Shown here: positions 28,583 through 37,318 of the stretch, piece by piece | Layout of the letters: every line of letters starts with the position of its first letter | Numbering within the stretch: the stretch's first letter is position 1 | DNA from: Anaeromicropila herbilytica | Lineage (GTDB): Bacteria > Bacillota > Clostridia > Lachnospirales > Lachnospiraceae | DNA length: 64,000 bases | Assembly: GCF_016591975.1 (NCBI RefSeq) | Contig: NZ_AP024169.1 | Coordinates: forward strand, 334,001-398,000 | Direction: 5' to 3' | Position numbers and translations under genes: made by a program | The notes under the pieces: generated by a model | What the model was told of the DNA's origin: nothing | Database searches by the model: none | Seen by the model: only the letters and a program-made list of their open reading frames with translations

Positions 28583-28867
28583 ATGGAGGACAAACAACAA
28601 GTTTCTAGAGGTCATAAAGTAAATCTAATTGCCAGAAAATCAGCCATGATAAGTGGTGTGAATGATGTGTTATCCTTTGACTCTGAAGAAGTGTTATTAG
28701 AAACAGAACAGGGGATTCTTATGATACGAGGTGCTGAACTTCATGTGAATCGACTAACTCTTGAAAAAGGGGAAGTTGATGTAGATGGTAGAATAGATAG
28801 TTTAACTTATTCAGATTCTTCTCAAACTAAATCGAATGAATCATTCCTTGGAAGGTTATTCAAATAG
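28583..28867 (+). CDS. yabP: Spore coat/cortex protein YabP
   Basis: A small (94 aa) sporulation protein of the YabP family, partner of YabQ: NLIARKSAMISGVNDVLSFDSEEVLLETEQGILMI-type core followed by LHVNRLTLEKGEVDVDG. The start at 28583 has AGGAGG 7 nt upstream; the longer frame from 28553 begins inside the hairpin loop and is rejected. Coupled to rqcP (71-bp gap) and yabQ. Confidence 0.88.
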   Translation: MEDKQQVSRGHKVNLIARKSAMISGVNDVLSFDSEEVLLETEQGILMIRGAELHVNRLTLEKGEVDVDGRIDSLTYSDSSQTKSNESFLGRLFK

Positions 28868-28932
28868 ATTTGTGTGAATAAAGAGCGACCAGACGTCTAA
28901 ATTCGCGGTGGTTTCGCAGAATGGAGATAGTG

Positions 28933-29454
28933 ATGAGTGAAATTATCGGGTTACAAGCAAAGTTTTTCATAGCCTCAGTTGCATCTGGAATCATTATGCT
29001 CATTGTGTATGATATTCTTCGTATTTTGAGGCGAATTATTGAACACTCTAAATTTATGGTGGCATTAGAAGATGTTTTATTTTGGATACTGAGTAGTGTG
29101 TTTATATTTATGATGATGTATATAGAGAATGACGGAATCATTCGTGGATTTTCTATTATGGGAATGCTTCTTGGTATGATCATATATAACCTTTTGCTAA
29201 GTAAATATATTGTGAATGGTATATCTTTTCTGCTTAATAAAATTATTGAAATTATAAAGAAAATCATATACTTTCTTTTATCACCTTTTCGATTTGTTAT
29301 TGGTAAAATTCTTAAATTTCTAAATTTTATAAGAAAAAAAGTGGTAGGTATTATCAGATTCGTCTTACATAAATTAAATAAATTAAGAAAGTATACCATA
29401 AAACTATTGAAAAAAATCGCTAAAACATTTAAAATATCAATAACAAAACGTTAA
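28933..29454 (+). CDS. yabQ: Spore cortex biosynthesis membrane protein YabQ
   Basis: A polytopic sporulation protein needed for cortex formation in B. subtilis. It has an N-terminal membrane domain (~4 helices in residues 1-100), with EDVLFWILSSVFIFMMMY characteristic of the family, followed by a long basic helical tail. At 173 aa it is normal. ATG 28933 is preferred because GGAG lies 7 nt upstream. Located directly after yabP and before divIC. Confidence 0.88.
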   Translation: MSEIIGLQAKFFIASVASGIIMLIVYDILRILRRIIEHSKFMVALEDVLFWILSSVFIFMMMYIENDGIIRGFSIMGMLLGMIIYNLLLSKYIVNGISFLLNKIIEIIKKIIYFLLSPFRFVIGKILKFLNFIRKKVVGIIRFVLHKLNKLRKYTIKLLKKIAKTFKISITKR

Positions 29455-29503
29455 GATTATAATGATTTCAGGATAAATATTTGGAAGGTAATAAGGTGAA
29501 GGA

Positions 29504-29809
29504 ATGAAAAAAAGAAGGGGAAGAAGACGAGCAAAGAGTAAGAATGGTTATGGGATGATTGCCATTGTAGTTCTATTAATATGTGGTATTGTAACATTTA
29601 AAAGACTGGGACTGGATCAAGAGAGAAAAGCATATGCAAAGCAAATGGTTGAAGTACAGCAAGAACTTACGGACGAAAAAGCGCGTACCAAAGACTTAGA
29701 AGAACAAAAAGCATATATGAAAACTAAAAAATATATTGAAGAAATAGCAAGAGAAAAACTAGGACTAGTATATAAAGACGAAATAATCTTTAAAGCGGAT
29801 AATAATTAA
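29504..29809 (+). CDS. divIC: Septum formation initiator DivIC/FtsB family
   Basis: A bitopic cell-division protein that forms the FtsL-DivIB complex. It has a very basic cytoplasmic N-terminus (KKRRGRRRAKSK), one transmembrane helix (~17-33), a coiled coil (~45-75) and the family ending YIEEIAREKLGLVYKDEI. At 101 aa it is typical. Placed in the conserved yabP-yabQ-divIC order. Confidence 0.92.
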   Translation: MKKRRGRRRAKSKNGYGMIAIVVLLICGIVTFKRLGLDQERKAYAKQMVEVQQELTDEKARTKDLEEQKAYMKTKKYIEEIAREKLGLVYKDEIIFKADNN

Positions 29810-29876
29810 CTTACAAATCTGATGATTAATAGTTGACAAGTTGAAAAAAATAGGGTAAAATGTACTTCGTCAGTTC

Positions 29877-29950
29877 GGCGAAGTAGCTCAGTTGGCTAGA
29901 GCACACGGTTCATACCCGTGGTGTCGGCGGTTCAAATCCGTCCTTCGCTA
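29877..29950 (+). tRNA. tRNA-Met(CAT), elongator
   Basis: A 74-nt cloverleaf: acceptor GGCGAAG/CTTCGCT, anticodon stem CACGG...CCGTG with CAT, T-loop TTCAAAT. The first base pair is G-T and there is no C-A initiator mismatch. The body resembles B. subtilis elongator tRNA-Met more than tRNA-Ile2. The position between divIC and spoIIE is the same as in B. subtilis. Confidence 0.95.
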
Positions 29951-29977
29951 TTACTATAATTGAATAGAAGAAATAAG

Positions 29978-30014
29978 AAGGATATGTATTATATTTAATG
30001 CATATCCTTTTTTT
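29978..30014 (+). terminator. Terminator after tRNA-Met
   Basis: AAGGATATG / CATATCCTT stem with a 14-nt loop and T7 tract. Confidence 0.85.
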
Positions 30015-30287
30015 GTTATCTGTTTGATAGTCGAATATTGAACAGCTGATAATTAATTATATATATTTTATAAAACTATAAAGAATGAGTTATATTTGAG
30101 AGTCAAAAGCCATTCTTAATCTGTTATTAAGTTAATGTGCATAATTGAAACCATTTGTAGAAATTATTTTAGTATAAAGTATAAAAGTAGGAGTTCCCTC
30201 CTTCTTCTTAGTATGAACCCCTACCATTAACATCTTAATTCTACTGAACTCCCTTGAATCGATTTTAACAACCATACCACGGAAATA

Positions 30288-30354
30288 TTGTCAAAAAGTT
30301 TTTAGGAATACGACCTAGCTTTTGACAAACATTTTATATCCAGTCTCCTATAAT
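30288..30354 (+). promoter_or_regulatory. Spo0A-type promoter of spoIIE
   Basis: TTGACA (30322-30327) and TATAAT (30349-30354) are separated by 21 bp. This is the unusual long spacing known for the Spo0A-activated sigma-A promoters spoIIG and spoIIE of B. subtilis. A 0A-box-like TTTTGACAAA covers the -35 and another, TTGTCAAAA, lies at 30288-30296 in inverted orientation. The preceding ~270 bp contain no gene. Confidence 0.72.
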
Positions 30355-30389
30355 ACGTGCTTAACAGCTATCTATAGGAGGAAATGAGA

Positions 30390-32693
30390 ATGAAGCAAAT
30401 TGATAAAAGAATGATATTAGTGAATGTATTGGGGGTGATGATTGCAAGATCAGCTTTCTTTGGAATTAATCCATTAGCACTTGGATTTTTTGCAGCGGTA
30501 TATCTGGAGAAGAAAGTTAGGGGATATATTTTCTTATCTGTATTAGCTGGTATGGCTACAAGAATGCCTCTAATTGATGTAGCAAAATACGGATTATCTA
30601 TGTTAGCCATTATGCTAGTTACAGCTCTTATTGAAAATCAGGGAAAGAAAATAACGGTAGGTATCATAGCAAGTCTATCAGCGGTGGTTATCACAATAAT
30701 GGGAATTACCAAAGGAATGCTCATGGTGAATTCGGATTACTATATCATACTTGCTATATTAGAAGGTGTTGTAGTATTTGCGGCAACTGGAATATTTGAG
30801 AGGGGAATTGACTACATTCTATATTCGAAAAAAGGACAAGTATTAAACAATGAACAGATTATTAGTCTTTCTATTATTGTTGGGGTATTTGTATATGCAA
30901 TACCAAGATATGATACGATTAATTTTTCCTTTGTAGAAACGGGTGCGTACTTCTTGGTGTTACTATTAGGGTACAAATATGGAGCAGGGACGGGATCAAT
31001 TGCTGGAGCGGCATGTGGCATTGTATTAGGAATTCAGAATAATACCATAAGTGTAATTGGTACGATGTGTATCCTAGGAATTCTTGCGGGTATGTTTCGT
31101 GAAGTTGGAAGAATTGGAGCAGCGATTGCATTTCTACTTGGTGCACTCGTATTTCAATATCTGTATTCCAAGAATATGATGGAGTTAAGTAGTCTTAGAG
31201 CTCTCTCATCAAGTACGATTCTATTTCTTTTATTGCCAAGTAGTTTGATATATAAAATTGATATAGGGGAGCGAGAAAACGGAGAGAATAAAGAAGATAT
31301 CTTTATAAAAGACAATATCCAAAGCATTGCAGTAGGAAAATTAAAAGAGTTCTCAGAATCTTTTAAGAAACTATCCTATACCTTCCAAACAATCTCGGAG
31401 AAAAAATCAATCTTAAATAGGCAGGATATTGATCGAATCTTTGATGATGTATCAGAAAAGCTGTGTAAAAAATGTTCCAAATGTGATTTCTGTTGGAAGA
31501 AGGAATTCTATGATACATATAAAGCTGCGTTTTCCATGCTAAGTTCAGCAGAAAGAAATGGTTATATAATGGAGGGAGATGTTCCGGATGCATTTTTAAA
31601 TCGTTGTATCAACATGAAAGAGTTCTTGCAAGAAACTAATAAAAGTCTAGAGCTAGCCAAGATTAATCTGAACTGGAAGAATCGAATGGCAGATAGCAGA
31701 GAAGCTATTGCACTACAACTAAGCGAGGTGGCCAATATCTTAGATGATTTTTCTCTTGATTTATATGATACTGTAAGTGTAAGTGAGACAATGGAAGAAT
31801 ATATTATCCATAAAATGAGAATAAATCATATAGAGGTCAAGCAAATTGCAATTCTTGAGAAAAGGAATAAGAAGCAAGAAATCTATATGGAAGCAAAGAC
31901 CGAAAAAGGAAGATGCATTACTACAAGAGAAGCTGCGGGTATGTTAAGTGAAATATTATTAAAAAGAATGAAGCCAAAGGATGGAACCAAAAATGTTATT
32001 GCAAAGGAATATGATACGATTGCCTTCGTTGAGGATACGAATTACAAGGCACTTACTGGAATAGCAAGAGCCACTAAAATAGGTGAAAGAATATCTGGAG
32101 ACAATTATTCTTTTATTACCCTCCCAAGTGGTGAGATGATTATGACGCTATCTGATGGAATGGGAAGTGGAGTGAAGGCATGTACAGAAAGTCAGTCAGT
32201 GATTGAATTATTAGAGCAATTCATGGAGGCGGGATTCAAGGAGGAGTCTGCTATAAAACTTATCAACTCTATTCTGGTATTAAAGTCAGAAGAAGAGTCG
32301 TTTTCAACAGTTGATATGGGAATACTAAATCTATATACAGGAGTATGCGATTTTATTAAGATTGGAGCAGCATCAACTTTTATAATTAGAGATAATCATG
32401 TAGAAACTATTACAAGCGCTTCTATGCCAATAGGAGTATTCAATCAAGTTGACTTTGAAGGAATATCCAAGAAAATCTACGATGGGGATTACATCGTGAT
32501 GGTTACAGATGGGGTATTAGAATGCTTGCCAATAGAAGAAAAAGAGGCCTATATGGAGAAAATATTAATGGATTCAAAGATAACAAATGCTGGGGAACTT
32601 GCAAATTATATTCTTGAAAAAGCAATTGAGCAAAACAATCATACAGCTAAGGATGATATGACTGTTATGGTAGCAGGGATATGGAAGAAATAA
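30390..32693 (+). CDS. spoIIE: Stage II sporulation protein E, membrane PP2C phosphatase
   Basis: Dephosphorylates SpoIIAA to activate sigma-F in the forespore and acts at the polar septum. The N-terminal ~300 residues form about ten membrane helices. A middle region (~300-540) contains a four-cysteine cluster CKKCSKCDFCWKK. The C-terminal PP2C domain (~545-767) has MTLSDGMGSGVKA and YIVMVTDGVLE with the metal-binding Asp residues. At 767 aa it is a little shorter than the Bacillus protein. ATG 30390 is preferred because AGGAGG is 8 nt away, versus 2 nt for ATG 30384. Confidence 0.95.
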   Translation: MKQIDKRMILVNVLGVMIARSAFFGINPLALGFFAAVYLEKKVRGYIFLSVLAGMATRMPLIDVAKYGLSMLAIMLVTALIENQGKKITVGIIASLSAVVITIMGITKGMLMVNSDYYIILAILEGVVVFAATGIFERGIDYILYSKKGQVLNNEQIISLSIIVGVFVYAIPRYDTINFSFVETGAYFLVLLLGYKYGAGTGSIAGAACGIVLGIQNNTISVIGTMCILGILAGMFREVGRIGAAIAFLLGALVFQYLYSKNMMELSSLRALSSSTILFLLLPSSLIYKIDIGERENGENKEDIFIKDNIQSIAVGKLKEFSESFKKLSYTFQTISEKKSILNRQDIDRIFDDVSEKLCKKCSKCDFCWKKEFYDTYKAAFSMLSSAERNGYIMEGDVPDAFLNRCINMKEFLQETNKSLELAKINLNWKNRMADSREAIALQLSEVANILDDFSLDLYDTVSVSETMEEYIIHKMRINHIEVKQIAILEKRNKKQEIYMEAKTEKGRCITTREAAGMLSEILLKRMKPKDGTKNVIAKEYDTIAFVEDTNYKALTGIARATKIGERISGDNYSFITLPSGEMIMTLSDGMGSGVKACTESQSVIELLEQFMEAGFKEESAIKLINSILVLKSEEESFSTVDMGILNLYTGVCDFIKIGAASTFIIRDNHVETITSASMPIGVFNQVDFEGISKKIYDGDYIVMVTDGVLECLPIEEKEAYMEKILMDSKITNAGELANYILEKAIEQNNHTAKDDMTVMVAGIWKK

Positions 32694-32844
32694 AGCAGTT
32701 AAATTCAGCGTAGCATTATAGTTGAAATTTATAAAAAGTAGTTGTAAAATGAAGAAAACTTTACTAAATAGTCGATTCACCTAAGCTTAATTATAGCTTA
32801 GGGTATAAGTAGTAAGTAAGCGTAGGGATAAGCTAGGAGAACTT

Positions 32845-34287
32845 ATGATTAATAAGGTATTACAGTATATAAAAGCAAATAGTATGATAAATGAGAAAGA
32901 TAAGATTGTACTTGGCGTCTCAGGAGGAGCCGATTCCGTCTGTCTTTTCTTTGTCATGCTTAGGTTAAGAGAAATCTATCATCTTCACTTAGAGGTTGTA
33001 CATGTGAATCATGGAATCCGTGGTGACGAGGCAAAAGAAGATGAGGAATTTGTAAAAGAATTGTGTGAAAGAGAGAATGTTCCTATTACGATTTTTCACG
33101 AAGAGGTAAAGAAGATAGCAAGCGATAGCAAGCTATCAGAAGAAGAGGCAGGAAGACAAGTTCGATATGATGCATTTTACAAAGTATGTGAAGAAAAAGG
33201 GTGTAGAAAGATTGCGATAGCACATAATAGAAATGATAGTGCTGAAACAATCTTATTTAATCTATTTCGTGGATCAGGAATTAAAGGGTTAACGGGAATT
33301 CGTGCAGTTCGTGGAGAGATTATACGTCCATTGTTATGTGTAAGTAGAGATGAAATTGAAGAATACCTTGAGCAATTAGGCGAAGGGTTCAAAATAGATA
33401 AAACCAATCTGTTGGAGGAATATACAAGAAATAAAATTAGGCGTAAAGTACTTCCATATGTTACAAGTGAGATTAATCAAAAAGCAATGGAACATATTGT
33501 ATCAAGCGGAAATATTTTGTCAGAAGTAGTAGCATATATAGAGAATAATATGTTAGAATGTTATGATAGAATTGTTTCTTATGATGAGATAAGAAAAGAA
33601 TATTTTATCTATGTTAATGCGATAATGAAAGAGGATATCGTAATTCAGAAAGAGTTGGTTCGTTATATCCTATCAAAGATCTCAGGTGGTTTAAAAGATA
33701 TTGAGAATAAGCATGTGGAGATTGTACTAGAACTCATTGATAAAAGCGTTGGTAAAAAGGTTGATTTACCTTACGATATCGAAGTGAGGAAAGATTACGA
33801 TAAAATTATTTTTGGAAAGCATAGAAAAGTAATTCCTAGGGCGAAAGATTTGATTATAGAAAATCTTGGTGAAAAAGATCTGCGTATAGAAGATACGAAG
33901 ATTCACATCCCTGGTGAGTATTATGATGAGGACCACAAGTGGAAATTAGAATTTGAACTTATAAATTATAAAAAAAATCTAATAATTCCTACAAATGGGT
34001 GTACGAAATGGTTTGATTATGATAGAATAAAAAATACTGTTTCCCTTAGGACTAGAAGAGAAGGCGATTTTCTTCAAATAGATCAAAAAGGAAGCAGAAA
34101 AAAAATTAAATCATTATTTATTGATAAAAAAGTGCCAAGAGAATTAAGAGATCGGATTCCTTTATTAGCAGATGGTGATCACATCATGTGGATCTTGGGG
34201 GACCGTATTAGTGAGGCATATAAAGTAAATGAACAAACAGAAAAAATATTAATAGTTAAGGTTGATGGAGGAAATAATAATGGCTGA
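32845..34287 (+). CDS. tilS: tRNA(Ile)-lysidine synthetase
   Basis: Modifies C34 of tRNA-Ile(CAU) to lysidine. The PP-loop is GVSGGADSVCL (~24-34); VHVNHGIRGDEAKEDEEFV and GRQVRYDAF, IAHNRNDSAETILFNLFRGSG are family signatures. A C-terminal TilS domain (~385-475) contains FLQIDQKGSRKKIKSLFIDKKVPRELRDRIP-type residues. Full length at 480 aa. Its 3' end overlaps hpt by 8 bp, implying translational coupling, as in B. subtilis. Confidence 0.95.
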   Translation: MINKVLQYIKANSMINEKDKIVLGVSGGADSVCLFFVMLRLREIYHLHLEVVHVNHGIRGDEAKEDEEFVKELCERENVPITIFHEEVKKIASDSKLSEEEAGRQVRYDAFYKVCEEKGCRKIAIAHNRNDSAETILFNLFRGSGIKGLTGIRAVRGEIIRPLLCVSRDEIEEYLEQLGEGFKIDKTNLLEEYTRNKIRRKVLPYVTSEINQKAMEHIVSSGNILSEVVAYIENNMLECYDRIVSYDEIRKEYFIYVNAIMKEDIVIQKELVRYILSKISGGLKDIENKHVEIVLELIDKSVGKKVDLPYDIEVRKDYDKIIFGKHRKVIPRAKDLIIENLGEKDLRIEDTKIHIPGEYYDEDHKWKLEFELINYKKNLIIPTNGCTKWFDYDRIKNTVSLRTRREGDFLQIDQKGSRKKIKSLFIDKKVPRELRDRIPLLADGDHIMWILGDRISEAYKVNEQTEKILIVKVDGGNNNG

Positions 34288-34801
34288 CAAAATTAAGGTA
34301 CTAATAAGCGAAGAAGATGTTGATGCAAAGATTAGAGAACTTGGAAAACAGATTAGTAAGGATTATGAAGGAAAAGAAATACATTTAATCTGTGTTCTTA
34401 AAGGCGGAATCTATATCACAACAGAATTATCCAAGAGAATTACAGTACCAGTATCCTTAGATTTTATGTCTGTATCAAGTTATGGGGATGCAACAGAAAG
34501 TTCTGGAAGAGTTAAGATTGTAAAAGATCTAGATGATCCAATCGAAGGAAAAGATGTATTAATCGTAGAGGATATTATTGACTCAGGAAGAACTTTAAGA
34601 AATCTAGTTGATCTATTAAGTACTAGAAGTCCTAAGAGTATTAAAATCTGTACTCTATTAGATAAACCAGAACGAAGAGTTGTAGAGGTTCCAGTTGATT
34701 ATGTTGGATTTAACATCCCAGATGAATTCGTTATTGGTTATGGGTTAGATTATGCTCAAAAATATAGAAATCTACCATTTATCGGAGTGGTTGAGCAATA
34801 A
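34280..34801 (+). CDS. hpt: Hypoxanthine(-guanine) phosphoribosyltransferase
   Basis: Salvages hypoxanthine/guanine with PRPP. The PRPP loop VLIVEDIIDSGRTL (~94-107) and the LKGGIYITTELSKRI and SSYGDATESSG segments are conserved. At 173 aa it is standard. ATG 34280 has GGAGG 8 nt upstream; the longer frame from 34262 overlaps tilS more and lacks support. The gene is known as hprT in B. subtilis at the same place before ftsH. Confidence 0.95.
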   Translation: MADKIKVLISEEDVDAKIRELGKQISKDYEGKEIHLICVLKGGIYITTELSKRITVPVSLDFMSVSSYGDATESSGRVKIVKDLDDPIEGKDVLIVEDIIDSGRTLRNLVDLLSTRSPKSIKICTLLDKPERRVVEVPVDYVGFNIPDEFVIGYGLDYAQKYRNLPFIGVVEQ

Positions 34802-34926
34802 TAATATCTTTAATGTGATAAAAAAGTTATAAAATTTTAAATAAGTATTCAAAAATAGATATAGTAAGTAATATTTAAGAATAAAATAGAATAATAATAC
34901 TCGAGAAATTGAGAGGAGGTTTTAAT

Positions 34927-36804
34927 TTGAAGAAACAAATGAAAGGATTAGGTTGGTATGCAATTATCCTTGCAGTTATAGTATTGGCATTGTTTCTAAA
35001 TGAGGCGGTCAATAAAGCAGATACCGAGACATATAATCATTCTAAATTTGTAAAAGATCTAAAAGAAGATGACGTTAGTAATGTTGATATCTATATGAAT
35101 GAGGAAGTACCTACTGGAAAAGTGAAAGTTACTTTTAAAGATGGAACATCGTCTTCATTTAATGTACCAGATGTTCAGACAATAAATAATGAAAGTGAAT
35201 ATGCGGGGCATCCAGCAATTGTTCACGAGATTCAAAAACCAAGTTGGTTATTAACTTATGTACTACCATATTTATTAGGATTTGTAGTAATTATAGTATT
35301 ATTCTCCTTCTTATCCAATCAAGCTGCCGGAGGTGGTGGGAATAGTAAGGTCATGAATTTTGGTAAGAGTAGGGCCAAGATGACCACGGATGAGAATAAA
35401 AAGACAACATTTAAGAATGTTGCAGGTCTAGATGAAGAAAAAGAAGAATTAAAAGAGATTGTAGATTTCTTAAAGACGCCAAAAAAATATACGCAGGTCG
35501 GTGCTAGAATTCCAAAAGGTGTTCTATTAGTGGGACCTCCTGGAACAGGTAAAACATTATTAGCGAAAGCCGTTGCTGGTGAAGCTGGAGTACCATTCTT
35601 TAGTATCTCTGGTTCTGATTTCGTTGAAATGTTCGTTGGTGTTGGTGCTTCTCGTGTAAGAGATTTATTCGAAGAAGCGAAGAAAAACGCTCCATGTATT
35701 ATATTTATCGATGAAATTGACGCAGTTGCTCGTCGAAGAGGAACAGGAATGGGCGGCGGTCATGATGAAAGAGAACAGACACTTAATCAGATGTTGGTTG
35801 AGATGGATGGTTTCGGTGTAAATGAAGGAATTATCGTAATGGCTGCAACTAACCGTGTTGATATCCTTGATCCAGCGATCTTACGTCCAGGTCGTTTTGA
35901 CCGTAAGGTTGGAGTTGGCCGTCCAGATGTAAAAGGTAGAGAAGAGATTCTTCATGTTCATGCAAAAGGAAAGCCATTGGGTGAAGATGTTGACTTAAAA
36001 CAAGTAGCTCAGACAACAGCAGGATTTACTGGAGCGGACCTTGAAAATCTATTAAATGAATCAGCAATTAATGCAGCAAGAGATGATAGAAGTTACATTA
36101 TTCAAGAAGATATTACAAAATCCTTCATCAAAGTAGGAATCGGTGCAGAGAAGAAGAGTCGTGTTATCTCAGAAAAAGAAAAGAAGATTACTGCTTATCA
36201 TGAAGCAGGTCACGCAATCTTATTCCATGTACTTCCTGATGTAGGGCCTGTCTATACTGTATCAATCATACCAACTGGAACAGGAGCAGCAGGTTATACT
36301 ATGCCACTTCCTGAGAAAGATGAGATGTTTAATACAAAAGGAAAAATGCGTCAAGACATTATCGTTGACTTAGGTGGTAGAGTTGCAGAAGAAATCATAT
36401 TCGATGATATTACAACTGGTGCTTCACAAGATATCAAAGTTGCAACGAAGACAGCTAGAGCTATGGTAACAAAATATGGATTCACAGATGCAGTTGGTCT
36501 AGTAAACTATGATAACGATGATGATGAAGTATTTATCGGTAGAGATCTAGCACATACTAGAAGTTATAGCGAAGGTGTTGCTCAAAGTATTGATAAAGAA
36601 GTAAAAGGTATCATAGATGATTGTTATACCGAAGCAAGACGTCTTCTGAATGAATACTTAGATGTTCTTCATAGTTGTGCAAATCTCCTTATTGAAAAGG
36701 AAAGAATCACAAGAGAAGAATTTGAAGGTCTTTTCTCATCTCGTGGACTTACATTAGGTAAGGATAATGGTAACGAAGTAGAGGCTGTGACATTAGATAT
36801 ATAG
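34927..36804 (+). CDS. ftsH: ATP-dependent zinc metalloprotease FtsH
   Basis: A membrane AAA+ protease for quality control. Two transmembrane helices (about 8-27 and 115-135) flank a small extracytoplasmic domain. Walker A is GPPGTGKT (~203), Walker B IIFIDEID, SRH region present, and the zinc site HEAGH is near residue 425. The probable start is TTG 34927, with GAGGAGG 7-8 nt upstream; ATG 34939 is the alternative. At 625 aa it has the normal length. A ~107-bp gap from hpt suggests its own promoter. Confidence 0.96.
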   Translation: MKKQMKGLGWYAIILAVIVLALFLNEAVNKADTETYNHSKFVKDLKEDDVSNVDIYMNEEVPTGKVKVTFKDGTSSSFNVPDVQTINNESEYAGHPAIVHEIQKPSWLLTYVLPYLLGFVVIIVLFSFLSNQAAGGGGNSKVMNFGKSRAKMTTDENKKTTFKNVAGLDEEKEELKEIVDFLKTPKKYTQVGARIPKGVLLVGPPGTGKTLLAKAVAGEAGVPFFSISGSDFVEMFVGVGASRVRDLFEEAKKNAPCIIFIDEIDAVARRRGTGMGGGHDEREQTLNQMLVEMDGFGVNEGIIVMAATNRVDILDPAILRPGRFDRKVGVGRPDVKGREEILHVHAKGKPLGEDVDLKQVAQTTAGFTGADLENLLNESAINAARDDRSYIIQEDITKSFIKVGIGAEKKSRVISEKEKKITAYHEAGHAILFHVLPDVGPVYTVSIIPTGTGAAGYTMPLPEKDEMFNTKGKMRQDIIVDLGGRVAEEIIFDDITTGASQDIKVATKTARAMVTKYGFTDAVGLVNYDNDDDEVFIGRDLAHTRSYSEGVAQSIDKEVKGIIDDCYTEARRLLNEYLDVLHSCANLLIEKERITREEFEGLFSSRGLTLGKDNGNEVEAVTLDI

Positions 36805-37318
36805 AAAAATTGTTAGTACGATTTTGAACCATAGGTTTACCAAAAATGTGTAATAAAAAATTAGGGTATTTTACTTATTTTTAGGAAAAAAGGACAATAA
36901 AAATAAAAGAGTTGTCAAAACAGATAAAAAAAAGTAATATTTTGAAAAAAATTTGTGCACACTTTTTAGGGTATGGATGTTATACTAACATACGTAAACC
37001 CCAATACATTATATAGTTTTTGCTACACCCCATAAGTAACAAAAATACCTTCTCCAAAAAAGGACAGCAGATCGGATGGCTGTCCTTTTTTACACAATAC
37101 ATATGGAAAATATCGGAAATTATCTCGCGTTTTATTCTAAACTTGGTTGTATATTAATGGAAATTATAATACAATAGTATATATTTGCAAAGTTGTGGAA
37201 CTTATAAAGAAGTATAATTAAGTAATTCGTGGCTATTCAGTCACTACGGTAATATCTTTCAAAAAAATGCTTGATTTTGACTAGTTGATTTTAATTTTGG
37301 TTTAAAGGAGAAGCTAAG
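36805..37318. other. 514-bp stretch between ftsH and the GH13 gene
   Basis: There is no ORF. The only structured part is 36977-37092, listed separately as a candidate small RNA. A GH13 promoter should lie in the last 200 bp, but I cannot assign one firmly; AAAGGAGA precedes the start codon. Confidence 0.45.
36977..37092 (+). ncRNA. Candidate small RNA ending in a strong terminator
   Basis: A -10-like TATACT (36981-36986) lies inside a perfect palindrome ATGTTA-TAC-TAACAT (36977-36991). About 70 nt later comes a terminator, AAAAAGGACAGC with its complement plus T-tail (37057-37092). No coding frame lies between and the ftsH stop is ~250 bp upstream. The -35 is poor, so this could instead be a late ftsH terminator. 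Confidence 0.35.

Noticed and set aside
29877..29950. tRNA-Ile2(CAT) modified by the nearby tilS product
   Set aside because: Acceptor, D-arm and anticodon stem resemble Bacillus elongator tRNA-Met at the same locus; proximity to tilS is positional conservation.
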